The notes: generated by a model from the letters alone, not told the origin. 64,000 nucleotides of DNA from Treponema sp. (GCA_016288205.1 JAEEYO010000054.1:1-64000), one strand, 5' to 3'. Shown: positions 33,415-41,454, numbered from the stretch's first letter. Numbers and translations are program-made.

Positions 33415-33654
33415 ATGGCGGATGAGGCACTGACTAAAAAAGTTTTGGAGACACTGGACGCTTTCAGACCAGCTTTGAATGCTGAGGGCGGTGACATGGA
33501 ATTTCTTTCCATTGATGATGAAAATCGGGTCCACATCAAGCTGACCGGTGCCTGCGACGGATGCCCTATGGCCACTATGACGCTGAAAATGGGCATTGAG
33601 CGCTACCTCAAGGAGACCTGCCCGGAAATCACCGAAGTGGTGCAGGATCTTTGA
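33415..33654 (+). CDS. NifU C-terminal-domain (Nfu-type) iron-sulphur carrier
   Basis: 79 residues that correspond to the NifU/Nfu C-terminal domain alone: ALNAEGGDMEFLSIDDENRV and LTGACDGCPMATMTL with the cluster-binding CxxC (Cys58 and Cys61 region). It carries or delivers Fe-S clusters. AAAAGGAGAG precedes the ATG. The neighbour PyrKD is an Fe-S flavoprotein, but no dependence can be shown. Confidence 0.88.
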   Translation: MADEALTKKVLETLDAFRPALNAEGGDMEFLSIDDENRVHIKLTGACDGCPMATMTLKMGIERYLKETCPEITEVVQDL

Positions 33655-33684
33655 CGGAATCTATCGGACGGAGACGCTTAACTT

Positions 33685-34239
33685 ATGAAAATCACGAAAA
33701 ACACGGTTGTTACAATCAACTACACGCTTAAGGGCGACGACGGAAACGTCATAGACACATCGGTGGGAAAAGATCCTCTCATCTACATGCACGGAAACAA
33801 TTACCTCCTGCCTAAACTCGAGGAGCAGATTGAGGGACACGAGCCGGGGGACAAAATCAGCACGGTGCTTTCCCCTGCCGACGGATATGGCGAATACGAC
33901 GAGAACATGGTCGCCCAGGTTCCGAGGGAAAACTTTGAGTTTGACGGAGAGATTGCTGTCGGAACAAAATTCCAGGCGGACACTCCACAGGGGCCTGCCA
34001 TCGTCACCGTAACAAAGGTCAGCGACAAGATGATAACCGTGGACGCGAACCACGAGCTTGCAGGAAAGACGCTGCATTTTGAGGTGGAAATCCTTGAGGC
34101 TCGCGAGGCAAGCCAGGAAGAGATCGCCATGATGGAAGAAGGCTGCGGATGCGGTGGTTGCGGAGGATGTGGCGGCGGCTGCGGAGACGGTTGCGGCGGG
34201 GACTGTGGATGTGGCTCCGACTGCAACGGATGCAACTAA
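33685..34239 (+). CDS. slyD: FKBP-type peptidyl-prolyl isomerase SlyD
   Basis: 184 residues. VTINYTLKGDDGNVIDTS and the IF-domain region YGEYDENMVAQVPRENF are SlyD-type, with the C-terminal metal-binding tail extremely rich in Cys and Gly (GCGCGGCGGCGGGCGDGC and onward): about 14 cysteines in the last 40 residues, and no histidine-rich segment as in E. coli. It is a folding catalyst and nickel/zinc buffer. It starts 30 bases after the Nfu gene. Confidence 0.9.
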   Translation: MKITKNTVVTINYTLKGDDGNVIDTSVGKDPLIYMHGNNYLLPKLEEQIEGHEPGDKISTVLSPADGYGEYDENMVAQVPRENFEFDGEIAVGTKFQADTPQGPAIVTVTKVSDKMITVDANHELAGKTLHFEVEILEAREASQEEIAMMEEGCGCGGCGGCGGGCGDGCGGDCGCGSDCNGCN

Positions 34240-34257
34240 AACAAAATGCACGAAACA

Positions 34258-34290
34258 TGCCCCGAATTTTTTCGGGGTTTATTTTTTTAT
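34258..34290 (+). terminator. Terminator of the slyD transcript
   Basis: CCCCGAA (34260-34266) with TTCGGGG (34271-34277), then TTTATTTTTTTA. Strong hairpin with T-run, about 20 bases behind the stop. Confidence 0.8.
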
Positions 34291-34291
34291 C

Positions 34292-34320
34292 TGTCCAATT
34301 TCAAAAAAATGTGATAGAAT
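34292..34320 (+). promoter_or_regulatory. Leaderless promoter of the Rpn gene
   Basis: TGTCCA (34292-34297, weak -35), 17 bases, extended -10 TGA-TAGAAT (TAGAAT at 34315-34320), six bases to ATG 34327. Confidence 0.45.
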
Positions 34321-34326
34321 AATTAT

Positions 34327-35232
34327 ATGGGTATAAATGAATTTACAACAGAAGAAGAATATCTTTCTCTGATGCACACGGGAGCACTCCTTAACCCGCG
34401 TTTGGATTCCACATTCAAGGCACTGTTCACGCAGGCAACGGAGGAATCCAGAAACGCACTGAAATCATTTTTGGAGGCCGCAACTGAGCAAAAAATTGCA
34501 AGTTTTGAGCTGGCCCCAAATGATGCCCCGACGGAATTCAGCGGACAGCGTGGAATCAGCTACGACATCCTATGTACATTCGACGACGGGACTGCTGCAG
34601 ACATTGAGATGCAGTCATTCAATCAGGAATACGATTACGGAAAGCGCGCGGAGTATCAAGTTGCCCGGTTGGAAACGACATATCTCAAAAAAGGGGATAA
34701 CTGGGAAAAAGCTCCTATGGTTTTTCAGATTACCGTACTGGATTTTATATACAACAAAAACAACAATAAGGCAGTAAGCCGTTATGCGATGCGAACTCCA
34801 GACGGTGACGAGCTTTCCAATGCCCTGAATATAATTTTCATTGAGCTTCCCAAGGCAAAATTGCTTGAGCAGAATCTTGACGAGAACACGCTGCTTGAAA
34901 ACTGGGCAATTTTTCTAAAGGAAGCAGACAACCAAGAGAAAAAGGATTTAATCCTAAAACTTACGGCCAAGGAGGATGGACTTATGCAGGCACAGAAATC
35001 ACTTTCATCAATCAGTGCAAACCGTGATTTGTGGATTGCACAGTACAGGCAGGAAATTGCCGACCGTGACAAACGCTCCAGCATAAGTGCGGCAATACAA
35101 AAGGGGCGTGCGGAAGGAATCCAAAGCGAAAAAGCAGAGACTGTAAAGCGACTAGCCGACATGGGATTGACAGAAAAGCAAATTGCACAAGCCGTAAATC
35201 TCCCTGAAGAGGAAGTCCGCAAGTTTCTGTAA
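34327..35232 (+). CDS. Rpn family PD-(D/E)xK nuclease (recombination-promoting nuclease / transposase-like)
   Basis: 301 residues. NPRLDSTFKALFTQ is the usual Rpn/PDDEXK_2 start, and YDILCTFDDGTAADIEMQ gives the D-x(n)-E-x-Q/K catalytic core, followed by QVARLETTYLKKGDNW and VFQITVLDFIY. The C-terminal part is a helical tail ending EKQIAQAVNLPEEEVRKFL, similar to the tail of Rpn proteins. These nucleases act in RecA-independent recombination and are treated as transposase-like. The start is supported by a promoter at 34292-34320 that ends six bases before it. Not part of an insertion sequence here. Confidence 0.88.
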   Translation: MGINEFTTEEEYLSLMHTGALLNPRLDSTFKALFTQATEESRNALKSFLEAATEQKIASFELAPNDAPTEFSGQRGISYDILCTFDDGTAADIEMQSFNQEYDYGKRAEYQVARLETTYLKKGDNWEKAPMVFQITVLDFIYNKNNNKAVSRYAMRTPDGDELSNALNIIFIELPKAKLLEQNLDENTLLENWAIFLKEADNQEKKDLILKLTAKEDGLMQAQKSLSSISANRDLWIAQYRQEIADRDKRSSISAAIQKGRAEGIQSEKAETVKRLADMGLTEKQIAQAVNLPEEEVRKFL

Positions 35233-35314
35233 TGTTGCCTTTACTTTATTTTCGCATTGCGGTATAATCAGTTTGCATGTGAATAATGCGATTTGAAAAC
35301 ACAAGGAGATAAAA

Positions 35315-35509
35315 ATGAACTATTGCGTTATTGATAAATCCAGCGGCAAAAACGTTGACTTCGACTTCAACCCCTGCGACGAAAGCAAAAAGGCAATCTT
35401 CCGCTCAAAGGAGGACGCGTTCTATTTCATGGACTGCGCAATCCGCGAGAAATCCGGAGAAGGAAGCATCGAAAGCGGACGCGGCAAGTTTGAGGTAAAG
35501 GAAGCCTAA
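35315..35509 (+). CDS. Small acidic hypothetical protein
   Basis: 64 residues, MNYCVIDKSSGKNVDFDFN and IFRSKEDAFYFMDCAIRE, not recognised. AAGGAG lies 7 bases before ATG 35315, and GGTATAATC upstream (TATAAT at 35264-35269) is a probable -10. It has its own promoter and stands alone between the Rpn gene and the LuxR-type regulator. Confidence 0.55.
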   Translation: MNYCVIDKSSGKNVDFDFNPCDESKKAIFRSKEDAFYFMDCAIREKSGEGSIESGRGKFEVKEA

Positions 35510-35647
35510 GCAAGGATTCAAGGCAGCTCCAAAATCAACAGATTGCGGGACTGCCGAAGTATGCATTTTTTCATTGCATGTCTTGAACATAGCCTATGCC
35601 CTGACTCTTGACAAGTCCTAAAACCTCAAATATTACGTATATCACAG

Positions 35648-35683
35648 AACATTACATGTATAATATGGCTGTCATGTTATGTT
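35648..35683. promoter_or_regulatory. Dyad operator before the LuxR-type regulator
   Basis: AACATTACATG (35648-35658) and CATGTTATGTT (35673-35683) form an inverted repeat matching at 10 of 11 positions with a 14-base spacer. It lies just upstream of the -35 box and is a candidate regulator site. Confidence 0.5.
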
Positions 35684-35690
35684 TTTCAAC

Positions 35691-35719
35691 TTGAAAATTA
35701 TTGAAAATCGCTGTAACAT
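35691..35719 (+). promoter_or_regulatory. Promoter of the LuxR-type regulator gene
   Basis: TTGAAA (35691-35696), 17 bases, TAACAT (35714-35719). The spacer and the TTTT-C-x-x-CTTGAAAA context are shared with the lipoprotein promoter at 36574-36602. Confidence 0.5.
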
Positions 35720-35737
35720 ATTCATGGTTAAGTGGCT

Positions 35738-36541
35738 ATGAAAAATTTTATCTACAGCAAAAAAACAAAAGTCTCCATAAAAATTGTTTCCATAATCGCC
35801 ATGTTGATTCTTGTCCTCGCGAATTTTTCCAAGCTGGTCAATCTTTTTTCAGGCAAAGTCAAAAATGATTTTTTTTTCTGGTTTATCTCAAATCTCCTTA
35901 TTATGGGTCTTTTTGTTTTTGTCGTCATTTATCCGCACAAATTCTCACTCATAGCACTTGCATGTCTTTTCTACGCCGTATCAATCATTCCCTATGAGCA
36001 ATTCAATCCGATGGGCGTATTGATGTTCGATTTGGCCATGGTGATTCTGAACATAAGAGGATTTTTTAGGGTCCATGCAAAAATTAAGGTTGCCCTGTTT
36101 ATTCTTTTATTGATTGCCCTGCACTTACCCATATTACGCTTCGGCCCAATTTCCCTTATGACAGCTTTCATTGAGAGCATAGGTTTTTCCTTTGTCTTTT
36201 TCATGGGCATATTTTTTGCCTACGGATACGCGAGCAGGAACGCGCCCGAAGAGAAAATCCTGAACATTGCAAAATATGAGGGGCTGAAGGAATCCGACGC
36301 GGAGATGCTGCGACGTGTGCTTGACAACCAACAGTACAAGGTGATTGCGATAGACTTACAGAAAAGCGAGGGAACAATCAGGAACCGCCTGAACAAAGTC
36401 TATGACATCCTTGGTGTCGCAGACCGTATCGGTTTCATCACCACCTTCACAGGATACGAGCTTATATACAAACCTGAAATTGAAATCACAGAAAATCAAG
36501 TTGCGGAAGCAGCCGCACAGTCCAAACCACAACAAAACTGA
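35738..36541 (+). CDS. Membrane protein with C-terminal LuxR-type helix-turn-helix
   Basis: 267 residues. Six or so hydrophobic segments fill residues 15-165 (LILVLANFSKLVNLF, FISNLLIMGLFVFVVIY, LIALACLFYAVSIIPYE, FILLLIALHLPILRF, FSFVFFMGIFFAYGY). The C-terminal part has a LuxR-like helix-turn-helix: LKESDAEMLRRVLDNQQYKV, AIDLQKSEGTIRNRLNKVYD, ILGVADRIGFITTF. It would be a membrane-tethered one-component transcription regulator. ATG 35738 is chosen over the GTG at 35732; neither has a good ribosome binding site. Its promoter context recurs before the lipoprotein gene, suggesting that it controls itself and that gene. Confidence 0.65.
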   Translation: MKNFIYSKKTKVSIKIVSIIAMLILVLANFSKLVNLFSGKVKNDFFFWFISNLLIMGLFVFVVIYPHKFSLIALACLFYAVSIIPYEQFNPMGVLMFDLAMVILNIRGFFRVHAKIKVALFILLLIALHLPILRFGPISLMTAFIESIGFSFVFFMGIFFAYGYASRNAPEEKILNIAKYEGLKESDAEMLRRVLDNQQYKVIAIDLQKSEGTIRNRLNKVYDILGVADRIGFITTFTGYELIYKPEIEITENQVAEAAAQSKPQQN

Positions 36542-36573
36542 TGTTACATTCGTAATATTTCATATTTTCCGCC

Positions 36574-36602
36574 TTGAAAACTCCCGAAACCTATTGTAAA
36601 CT
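36574..36602 (+). promoter_or_regulatory. Promoter of the lipoprotein/rSAM operon
   Basis: TTGAAA (36574-36579), 17 bases, TAAACT (36597-36602). Upstream, ATGTTACATT (36541-36550) and AATATTTCAT (36554-36563) form a weak dyad (7 of 10) sharing TTACAT with the operator at 35648. This region overlaps the end of the regulator gene. Confidence 0.5.
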
Positions 36603-36633
36603 TATTATATCAAATCCAAAAAAGGAGAAGCTT

Positions 36634-37020
36634 ATGATTCATTGGAACTTTAGCAAAATTGCGACATCCGTTCTGGCCGTCCTTGGAATCGGAACACTGA
36701 CATCATGCTATGGAATGGCACCGAACTACGCGGGCATTCAGGGAAACGTCACCTCAACGAAGGACAGCGACGGCAACGGTGAGAATGATCCGGTTCAGGG
36801 AATCAGCGTGCGTGTGATCGACTCGGACGGAAGGGAGATTGACAGAAGCACGACGAATGAAAGCGGAAATTACTATCTCTCCACAAGCGCCCAGGATTCC
36901 GAAGTCACTGTTGTCTTTGAGGACGCTGACGGAGCCTTCAAATCCCAGAGCAAAAAAATCAACCTTGCGGACATGAGCAACGAGCTCAACGCAGAGCTTG
37001 AAGATTCCGATGGCGAGTAA
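36634..37020 (+). CDS. Small lipoprotein of the rSAM/lipoprotein system
   Basis: 128 residues from ATG 36634 (AAAAAGGAG upstream). The signal peptide ends in GIGTLTSC, a lipobox with Cys25; the mature part GIQGNVTSTKDSDGNG to VQGISVRVIDSDGREID and TTNESGNYYLST is a carboxypeptidase-regulatory-like beta sandwich (G-x-x-x-V-x-V, then T-x-x-x-G-x-Y-x). The tail is acidic. Its end overlaps the radical SAM gene by 11 bases. It matches the known layout of lipoproteins encoded next to a dedicated radical SAM enzyme in Bacteroidetes and treponemes (rSAM/lipoprotein system). The modification, if any, is unknown. Confidence 0.75.
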   Translation: MIHWNFSKIATSVLAVLGIGTLTSCYGMAPNYAGIQGNVTSTKDSDGNGENDPVQGISVRVIDSDGREIDRSTTNESGNYYLSTSAQDSEVTVVFEDADGAFKSQSKKINLADMSNELNAELEDSDGE

Positions 37021-38128
37021 GACAAAGCTTAGTCTCGGCGACAAGATAAAAAGAAATATTTTTGCCCTTTACCGGAAGAGCGTCACAAAGCGGCACGAGC
37101 TGAACTATCTGTTCTGGGAATGTACGCTGAGATGCAACCTGAACTGCCGTCACTGCGGATCGGACTGCCTCAAGTCTTCCGGCATAAAGGACATGCCCAT
37201 TGAGGATTTTGCGAGGGTCCTGGACAGCATAAAATCAAAGAACACGGCGAAAAATCTTGCGGTCGCAATCACCGGCGGAGAGCCACTTGTGCGGGATGAT
37301 TTGGAAAAAGCCGGAATGGAAATCATCAGGCGCGGATTCTCATGGGGCATAGTCACGAACGCACTTCTCCTCAGCGAAGAAAGATTCCGCTCCCTCAGAA
37401 AAAGCGGTCTCTCATCAATGAGCGTGAGTCTTGACGGACTTGAGGAGCAGCACACTTATCTCAGGAGAAATCCGAAATCATTTCAGACCGTAGTTAGTGC
37501 GATTGAAATCATGGCGGAGGAGCACAGGAAAAATCCACAGGGCTTTATCTTCGACGTGATTACCTGCGTGCACCGAGGGAACCTTGCGGAACTTCCAGAG
37601 CTGCGTGATTTTTTAATCCAAAAGGGTGTCGGGGACTGGCGCATCTTCTCCATATTCCCGTCAGGAAGAGCCGCGAGCGAGGATCTCTCCCTAAGCCCGG
37701 AGAAGTACAGGCAGATGATGGACTTCATCGCGGAGACACGAAGCTACCGTAACGAGGAGGGAAAGGGAATCCACCTGAACTATTCGTGCGAGGGCTATCT
37801 TGGTTCATACGAGCTAAAGGCACGGGACTTTTTCTTTTTCTGCAGAGGCGGAATCAACGTGGGCTCCGTAATGTGCGACGGCTCGATCTCCGCTTGTCTT
37901 TCGGTGAGGGGCAGAGATTTCATTCAGGGAAACATTTACACGGACGACTTCATGGATGTCTGGAACACACGCTATCAAAACATGAGAGACCGCTCGTGGG
38001 CAAAAAAAGGAAAGTGCGCCAAATGCAAAAGCTGGAAATGGTGCAACGGAAACGGACTCCACCTCTACGACACCATGAGCAGCCCTCCCGCCCACTGCAA
38101 TCTCGAGATGCTCGAAGGGAATCCATGA
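37010..38128 (+). CDS. Radical SAM/SPASM enzyme of the rSAM/lipoprotein system
   Basis: 372 residues from ATG 37010. CTLRCNLNCRHCGSDC holds the 4Fe-4S CxxxCxxC (Cys of CNLNCRHC, about residues 38-45). The C-terminal SPASM-type cysteines are in FCRGGINVGSVMCDG, CLSV, CAKCKSWKWCNG and HCNLEM, enough for two auxiliary clusters. The TTG at 36998 would be 12 bases longer; ATG 37010 is chosen. Radical SAM/SPASM proteins of this kind usually modify a peptide or protein encoded next door, here the lipoprotein. Confidence 0.85.
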   Translation: MASKTKLSLGDKIKRNIFALYRKSVTKRHELNYLFWECTLRCNLNCRHCGSDCLKSSGIKDMPIEDFARVLDSIKSKNTAKNLAVAITGGEPLVRDDLEKAGMEIIRRGFSWGIVTNALLLSEERFRSLRKSGLSSMSVSLDGLEEQHTYLRRNPKSFQTVVSAIEIMAEEHRKNPQGFIFDVITCVHRGNLAELPELRDFLIQKGVGDWRIFSIFPSGRAASEDLSLSPEKYRQMMDFIAETRSYRNEEGKGIHLNYSCEGYLGSYELKARDFFFFCRGGINVGSVMCDGSISACLSVRGRDFIQGNIYTDDFMDVWNTRYQNMRDRSWAKKGKCAKCKSWKWCNGNGLHLYDTMSSPPAHCNLEMLEGNP

Positions 38129-38216
38129 ATTGACAAAATCGTCATCTGAAAAGAATTATTCTGCACGTATAGATTTTTTCCTCAAAAACCACTATATTAT
38201 AAATAAGGAGGCTTCT

Positions 38217-38426
38217 ATGGCTAGACCAATCAGAGAAACACCAATTTTATTCGGTGAAGACGGAAAGCGTTTTGAAGAAAAAATGAGTAACGCAAAATGC
38301 ACTGTAACTCCAGAACAATACGCTGTTATGTATTCTCATTATAAGTCAGTTTTGGCAAGCCTTGAGCGAGGTGAAACTGCAAGGAAAAATCGTTTAGCAC
38401 AGAAATCTGGAGAAACGGCAAATTGA
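38217..38426 (+). CDS. Small antitoxin-like partner of the GNAT protein
   Basis: 69 residues from ATG 38217 with AAGGAGG upstream. MARPIRETPILFGEDGKRFE is the N-terminus. It is not a DUF1778 antitoxin, but it sits in the antitoxin position: its TGA overlaps the TTG start of the GNAT gene (TTGA at 38423-38426), so translation is coupled. Function inferred from context only. Confidence 0.55.
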   Translation: MARPIRETPILFGEDGKRFEEKMSNAKCTVTPEQYAVMYSHYKSVLASLERGETARKNRLAQKSGETAN

Positions 38427-38971
38427 GTTTAGATTTCTTTGAACAATACGATATTCAAAAATTTGAAAACGACATACCCACAGAGGAATTTGACTGTGGG
38501 GATGAAGACCTGAATGACTTCATGAAAAATGAAATTCAGTTTTACAAGAATCAGTTAATCGCAATGCCGTATGTCGTTGTTGGAAAAGGAAAAACGGACA
38601 GAGTTTTAGCGTATTTTACACTTTCCAATGACAAGATTGCGGTCACTGATTTCATATCAAACAATCAGTTCAATAAATTTAAAAAGAAAAATTTCAATAA
38701 GGAAAAATATTTAAGAAGCTACCCGTCTGTAAAAATCGGAAGGCTCGGTATTTCTAAAGAATTACAAGGAGCTGGAATCGGTACAAATATAATCGATTTT
38801 ATAAAACTCTATTTTTTGGAAGATAATAAGACAGGTTGCCGTTTTATTACTGTTGACGCATATAATGCCGCCGTTCCATTTTATAAGAAGAATGGATTTG
38901 ATTTCCTTATAAAAAAAGATGAAAACCCAACGCAACTTATGTATTTCGATTTGATAAATTTAATGCAATAG
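38423..38971 (+). CDS. GNAT-family N-acetyltransferase, toxin-like (TacT type)
   Basis: 182 residues with TTG start. FDCGDEDLNDFMKNE is the usual front of TacT-type GNAT toxins, VKIGRLGISKELQGAGIGTNII is the acetyl-CoA loop (R/Q-x-x-G-x-G/A), and FITVDAYNAAVPFYKKNGF is the C-terminal motif. In TacT-type systems the enzyme acetylates aminoacyl-tRNA. The start overlaps the stop of the preceding small gene by 4 bases. The partner is unusual because it lacks the ribbon-helix-helix antitoxin normally found there. Confidence 0.78.
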   Translation: MSLDFFEQYDIQKFENDIPTEEFDCGDEDLNDFMKNEIQFYKNQLIAMPYVVVGKGKTDRVLAYFTLSNDKIAVTDFISNNQFNKFKKKNFNKEKYLRSYPSVKIGRLGISKELQGAGIGTNIIDFIKLYFLEDNKTGCRFITVDAYNAAVPFYKKNGFDFLIKKDENPTQLMYFDLINLMQ

Positions 38972-39061
38972 AAAACAACTGGCAAAATCCCCATTCCGTA
39001 AACTACTCAAGCAAAGAGGAGCAGCTTACGGAATGGATAATCGAATAGGATCGTCCCGCAA

Positions 39062-40576
39062 TCAGCTGCCCTTTCTGTCCTTCAGGAATGCCTTGTAGAG
39101 CTTGTCGCTCAGAGCCTGCAGATCCTCTTCGGAAAGAATGTCGAACTGCTTGAGGACTTCGGAATCAATCTGTGAGAACTCAACTTCCTCCGCGCGGTAA
39201 TGTGCGAGCATGTCCGAAAGGAACACGATGGAGGAAAGCTTTTTCATTTCATCAGGAGCACCGGACGGATTGTGGTGATAGCGTATGACCGTGGAAATGA
39301 CCGAGGGGAAATTCCATTTCTCGGCGATCAGGGCACCAATCTCGGCGTGGTTCACACCGGCCACCATGCGCTCGAACAAATCCGGGCTGACCATATATTC
39401 CTCGCAAAGACCGTTGATCTTCGTAAGGATATCCGGGTGCGCCGACTCAAACACGATTTTTCCCATGTCATGCAGAAGACCGCAGACATAGCTGTCGTCA
39501 ATCGCGGCACGCTCGGTGGAACTCCGGCAGAAACTACGCGCAAGATTGTATGAATAGAAAGCGACCTGATATGAGTGATCCCAAAGGGCCTTGCTTCTCT
39601 CCTCCTCGTCATCACCGCTCAGAGTCTGCATGGAGCCGATGGAGAAGAGCAGGTTCTTTATGCCACGCAATCCCGCGAGCTTGACCGCCTCCCCGATGGA
39701 ATGGCATGGCTCGGCAAGGGAGAAGGCCGCAGAGTTAACGAGTTTCAGAAGCTCCGCAGTCAGAGAGACATCGTTGGAAATCTTCTGGGCAATGTCGCTC
39801 ATCTTGCTGTTCGGATCGTTAATCACCCTGTTGACCTCGGTGATGTTCTCCGGGAACTCGGGAAGTCCGTTTATATAGGAAACAAATTTCGCCGAAAGCT
39901 CTGAGATGTCCTGCTTCATCTGGTCGCTGAAAGGAAGTATGAGCCGGGTTATAGTCTCCCCGTTCTCGCACACGACCTGATAGTTCTCCTCCGTCAGACC
40001 GATTTTCTTGAGGACGAGAATCATTATGACAAGTCCGAGTCCCGCTCCCTCAGAGTCATCAAGAAGCTGGGCAAGTCCCTCCTCCACGGATTTGTACTGC
40101 TGTGCCCTGGTAATCTTGTCGTGGATTCTCTTGTACTCGAAGGCCGTCAGCTCCACGTTGTTGCGGATCTCGACCTTAACCTTGTTGTTACGGGTCTGCA
40201 TGATCACCTTGACGTAGAGACCTTCTTCCTTCTGCTTTTCCAGATAGTGCTCAATATTGGAAAGGGTATCCTCCTTGAACTGAGTCATTCCCTTCTTGTA
40301 GTCGGACTTATTGGTGATGTCCAGTCCCTTTTCCTTGAAATAGACGCGCTTGGTGTTCGCCTTCTTCGCGTTGTTCACGAGCTCCTTCAGACAGTAGGAC
40401 AGGCTTTCCACCATGTGATCCTGCCGCACCTCCGTCAGAAAGACCTTCAGGACATCCGCCATGTAACATTCCATTTCGTGAGGAAGCGTGTAAGTCGTTA
40501 TTGTCAACGGGATGCCCGACTGTATGGCCATTCTTACCTTGGAGACATCCACTTCAATTCTTTTTCCCTGCGACAT
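39062..40576 (-). CDS. HDOD-domain protein with N-terminal histidine-kinase-type ATPase
   Basis: 504 residues. N-terminal ATPase-like domain (about 50-230): SLSYCLKELVNNAKKAN is a kinase N-box, and DDSEGAGLGLVIMILVLKKIG is a G-box; no His-phosphoacceptor dimerisation helix is obvious. From about residue 235 a HDOD domain follows, with AQKISNDVSLTAELLKLVNSAAF and VCGLLHDMGKIVFES, the HD-type pair. HDOD proteins act in stress and motility signalling without known catalysis. ATG 40576 is preferred over the ATG at 40585, since AAGGA lies 8 bases before it. Confidence 0.7.
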   Translation of the reverse strand: MSQGKRIEVDVSKVRMAIQSGIPLTITTYTLPHEMECYMADVLKVFLTEVRQDHMVESLSYCLKELVNNAKKANTKRVYFKEKGLDITNKSDYKKGMTQFKEDTLSNIEHYLEKQKEEGLYVKVIMQTRNNKVKVEIRNNVELTAFEYKRIHDKITRAQQYKSVEEGLAQLLDDSEGAGLGLVIMILVLKKIGLTEENYQVVCENGETITRLILPFSDQMKQDISELSAKFVSYINGLPEFPENITEVNRVINDPNSKMSDIAQKISNDVSLTAELLKLVNSAAFSLAEPCHSIGEAVKLAGLRGIKNLLFSIGSMQTLSGDDEEERSKALWDHSYQVAFYSYNLARSFCRSSTERAAIDDSYVCGLLHDMGKIVFESAHPDILTKINGLCEEYMVSPDLFERMVAGVNHAEIGALIAEKWNFPSVISTVIRYHHNPSGAPDEMKKLSSIVFLSDMLAHYRAEEVEFSQIDSEVLKQFDILSEEDLQALSDKLYKAFLKDRKGS

Positions 40577-40610
40577 TTTTCCCATCCTTTTTTATCTGTA
40601 GTCCTGAAAC

Positions 40611-41447
40611 TCAGGAGCCAATTTTTTTCGTTTTACCATCCCTTATGGCATCGGTCCACGCCTGCATGAGGATTCCAAAAGCCACGCCGACATTCAGCGA
40701 CGCCTTGAGTCCTGTCATGGGTATTGTCACCCTGCCGTAAGTCGCCCTTGCCAGAGCCTCAGGACTCACCCCGAGCTCCTCCGAGCCGATTATCACCGTA
40801 CCCCGCTCAGGAAAGACAAAATCACCGAGAGGAGTTCCGCCGGTCTCCAGAACAAACACGGGATCATCATCCGGAATCTGCTCAAGGGCACATCGGGTAT
40901 ATCCCATGGTCTCTATGCAACCCATCGCGCTTCTTATCGCCTTGGGCTGGGACGGATCCGTACACTGGGGCGAAATCAGGACTCTCTCGCATCCCATTGC
41001 CTCCGCGGTACGGAAGATTGAGCCCACGTTGAACGGAGAGCGTATGTCCTCCGCGTACACCGCGACACCCGGAAAAAAATTCCTCTTTTCCACGCTCAGT
41101 CCCTCGCTGCTGTGAGGCGCAATCACGAGATCCCACTCGGCGGGGAATGTTCCCAGGATTGCAAGCAGAGCGTTCCTCGCCTTGTTGCATGTCCTCCGCT
41201 CGTCAAAGGGCACCGCATCCAGAAGACTTCTCAGCTCCTGAGCACTGTCCTCGGGAAGCTTCGGGTCCTGCAGCACGATTCTGGTAACAGCCTTGGTGTA
41301 TTCCTCCCTGGTCATCAGGGGAAAATCATAGGCGGTACCTTTCTCCGCAATGCCGGCGATGTCCCTCTCAAGCTCACCGAAAGTCAGCGCGAGCTTCCGT
41401 CGTTTCTGTCCCGCACCCAGCTGAAAAAGTTTTTCCGGCGCAATCAT
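40611..41447 (-). CDS. TrmH/SpoU-family RNA 2'-O-ribose methyltransferase
   Basis: 278 residues. The SPOUT knot motifs are VYAEDIRSPFNVGSIFRTAEAMG (motif 1), FPERGTVIIGSEELGVSPEAL (motif 2) and TIPMTGLKASLNVGVAFGIL (motif 3). The N-terminal 110 residues are a variable RNA-binding extension. The target may be 23S rRNA or a tRNA. It begins 8 bases behind the Fe-ADH-like gene, so the two form one transcript. Confidence 0.85.
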   Translation of the reverse strand: MIAPEKLFQLGAGQKRRKLALTFGELERDIAGIAEKGTAYDFPLMTREEYTKAVTRIVLQDPKLPEDSAQELRSLLDAVPFDERRTCNKARNALLAILGTFPAEWDLVIAPHSSEGLSVEKRNFFPGVAVYAEDIRSPFNVGSIFRTAEAMGCERVLISPQCTDPSQPKAIRSAMGCIETMGYTRCALEQIPDDDPVFVLETGGTPLGDFVFPERGTVIIGSEELGVSPEALARATYGRVTIPMTGLKASLNVGVAFGILMQAWTDAIRDGKTKKIGS

Positions 41448-41454
41448 GGCTCAA

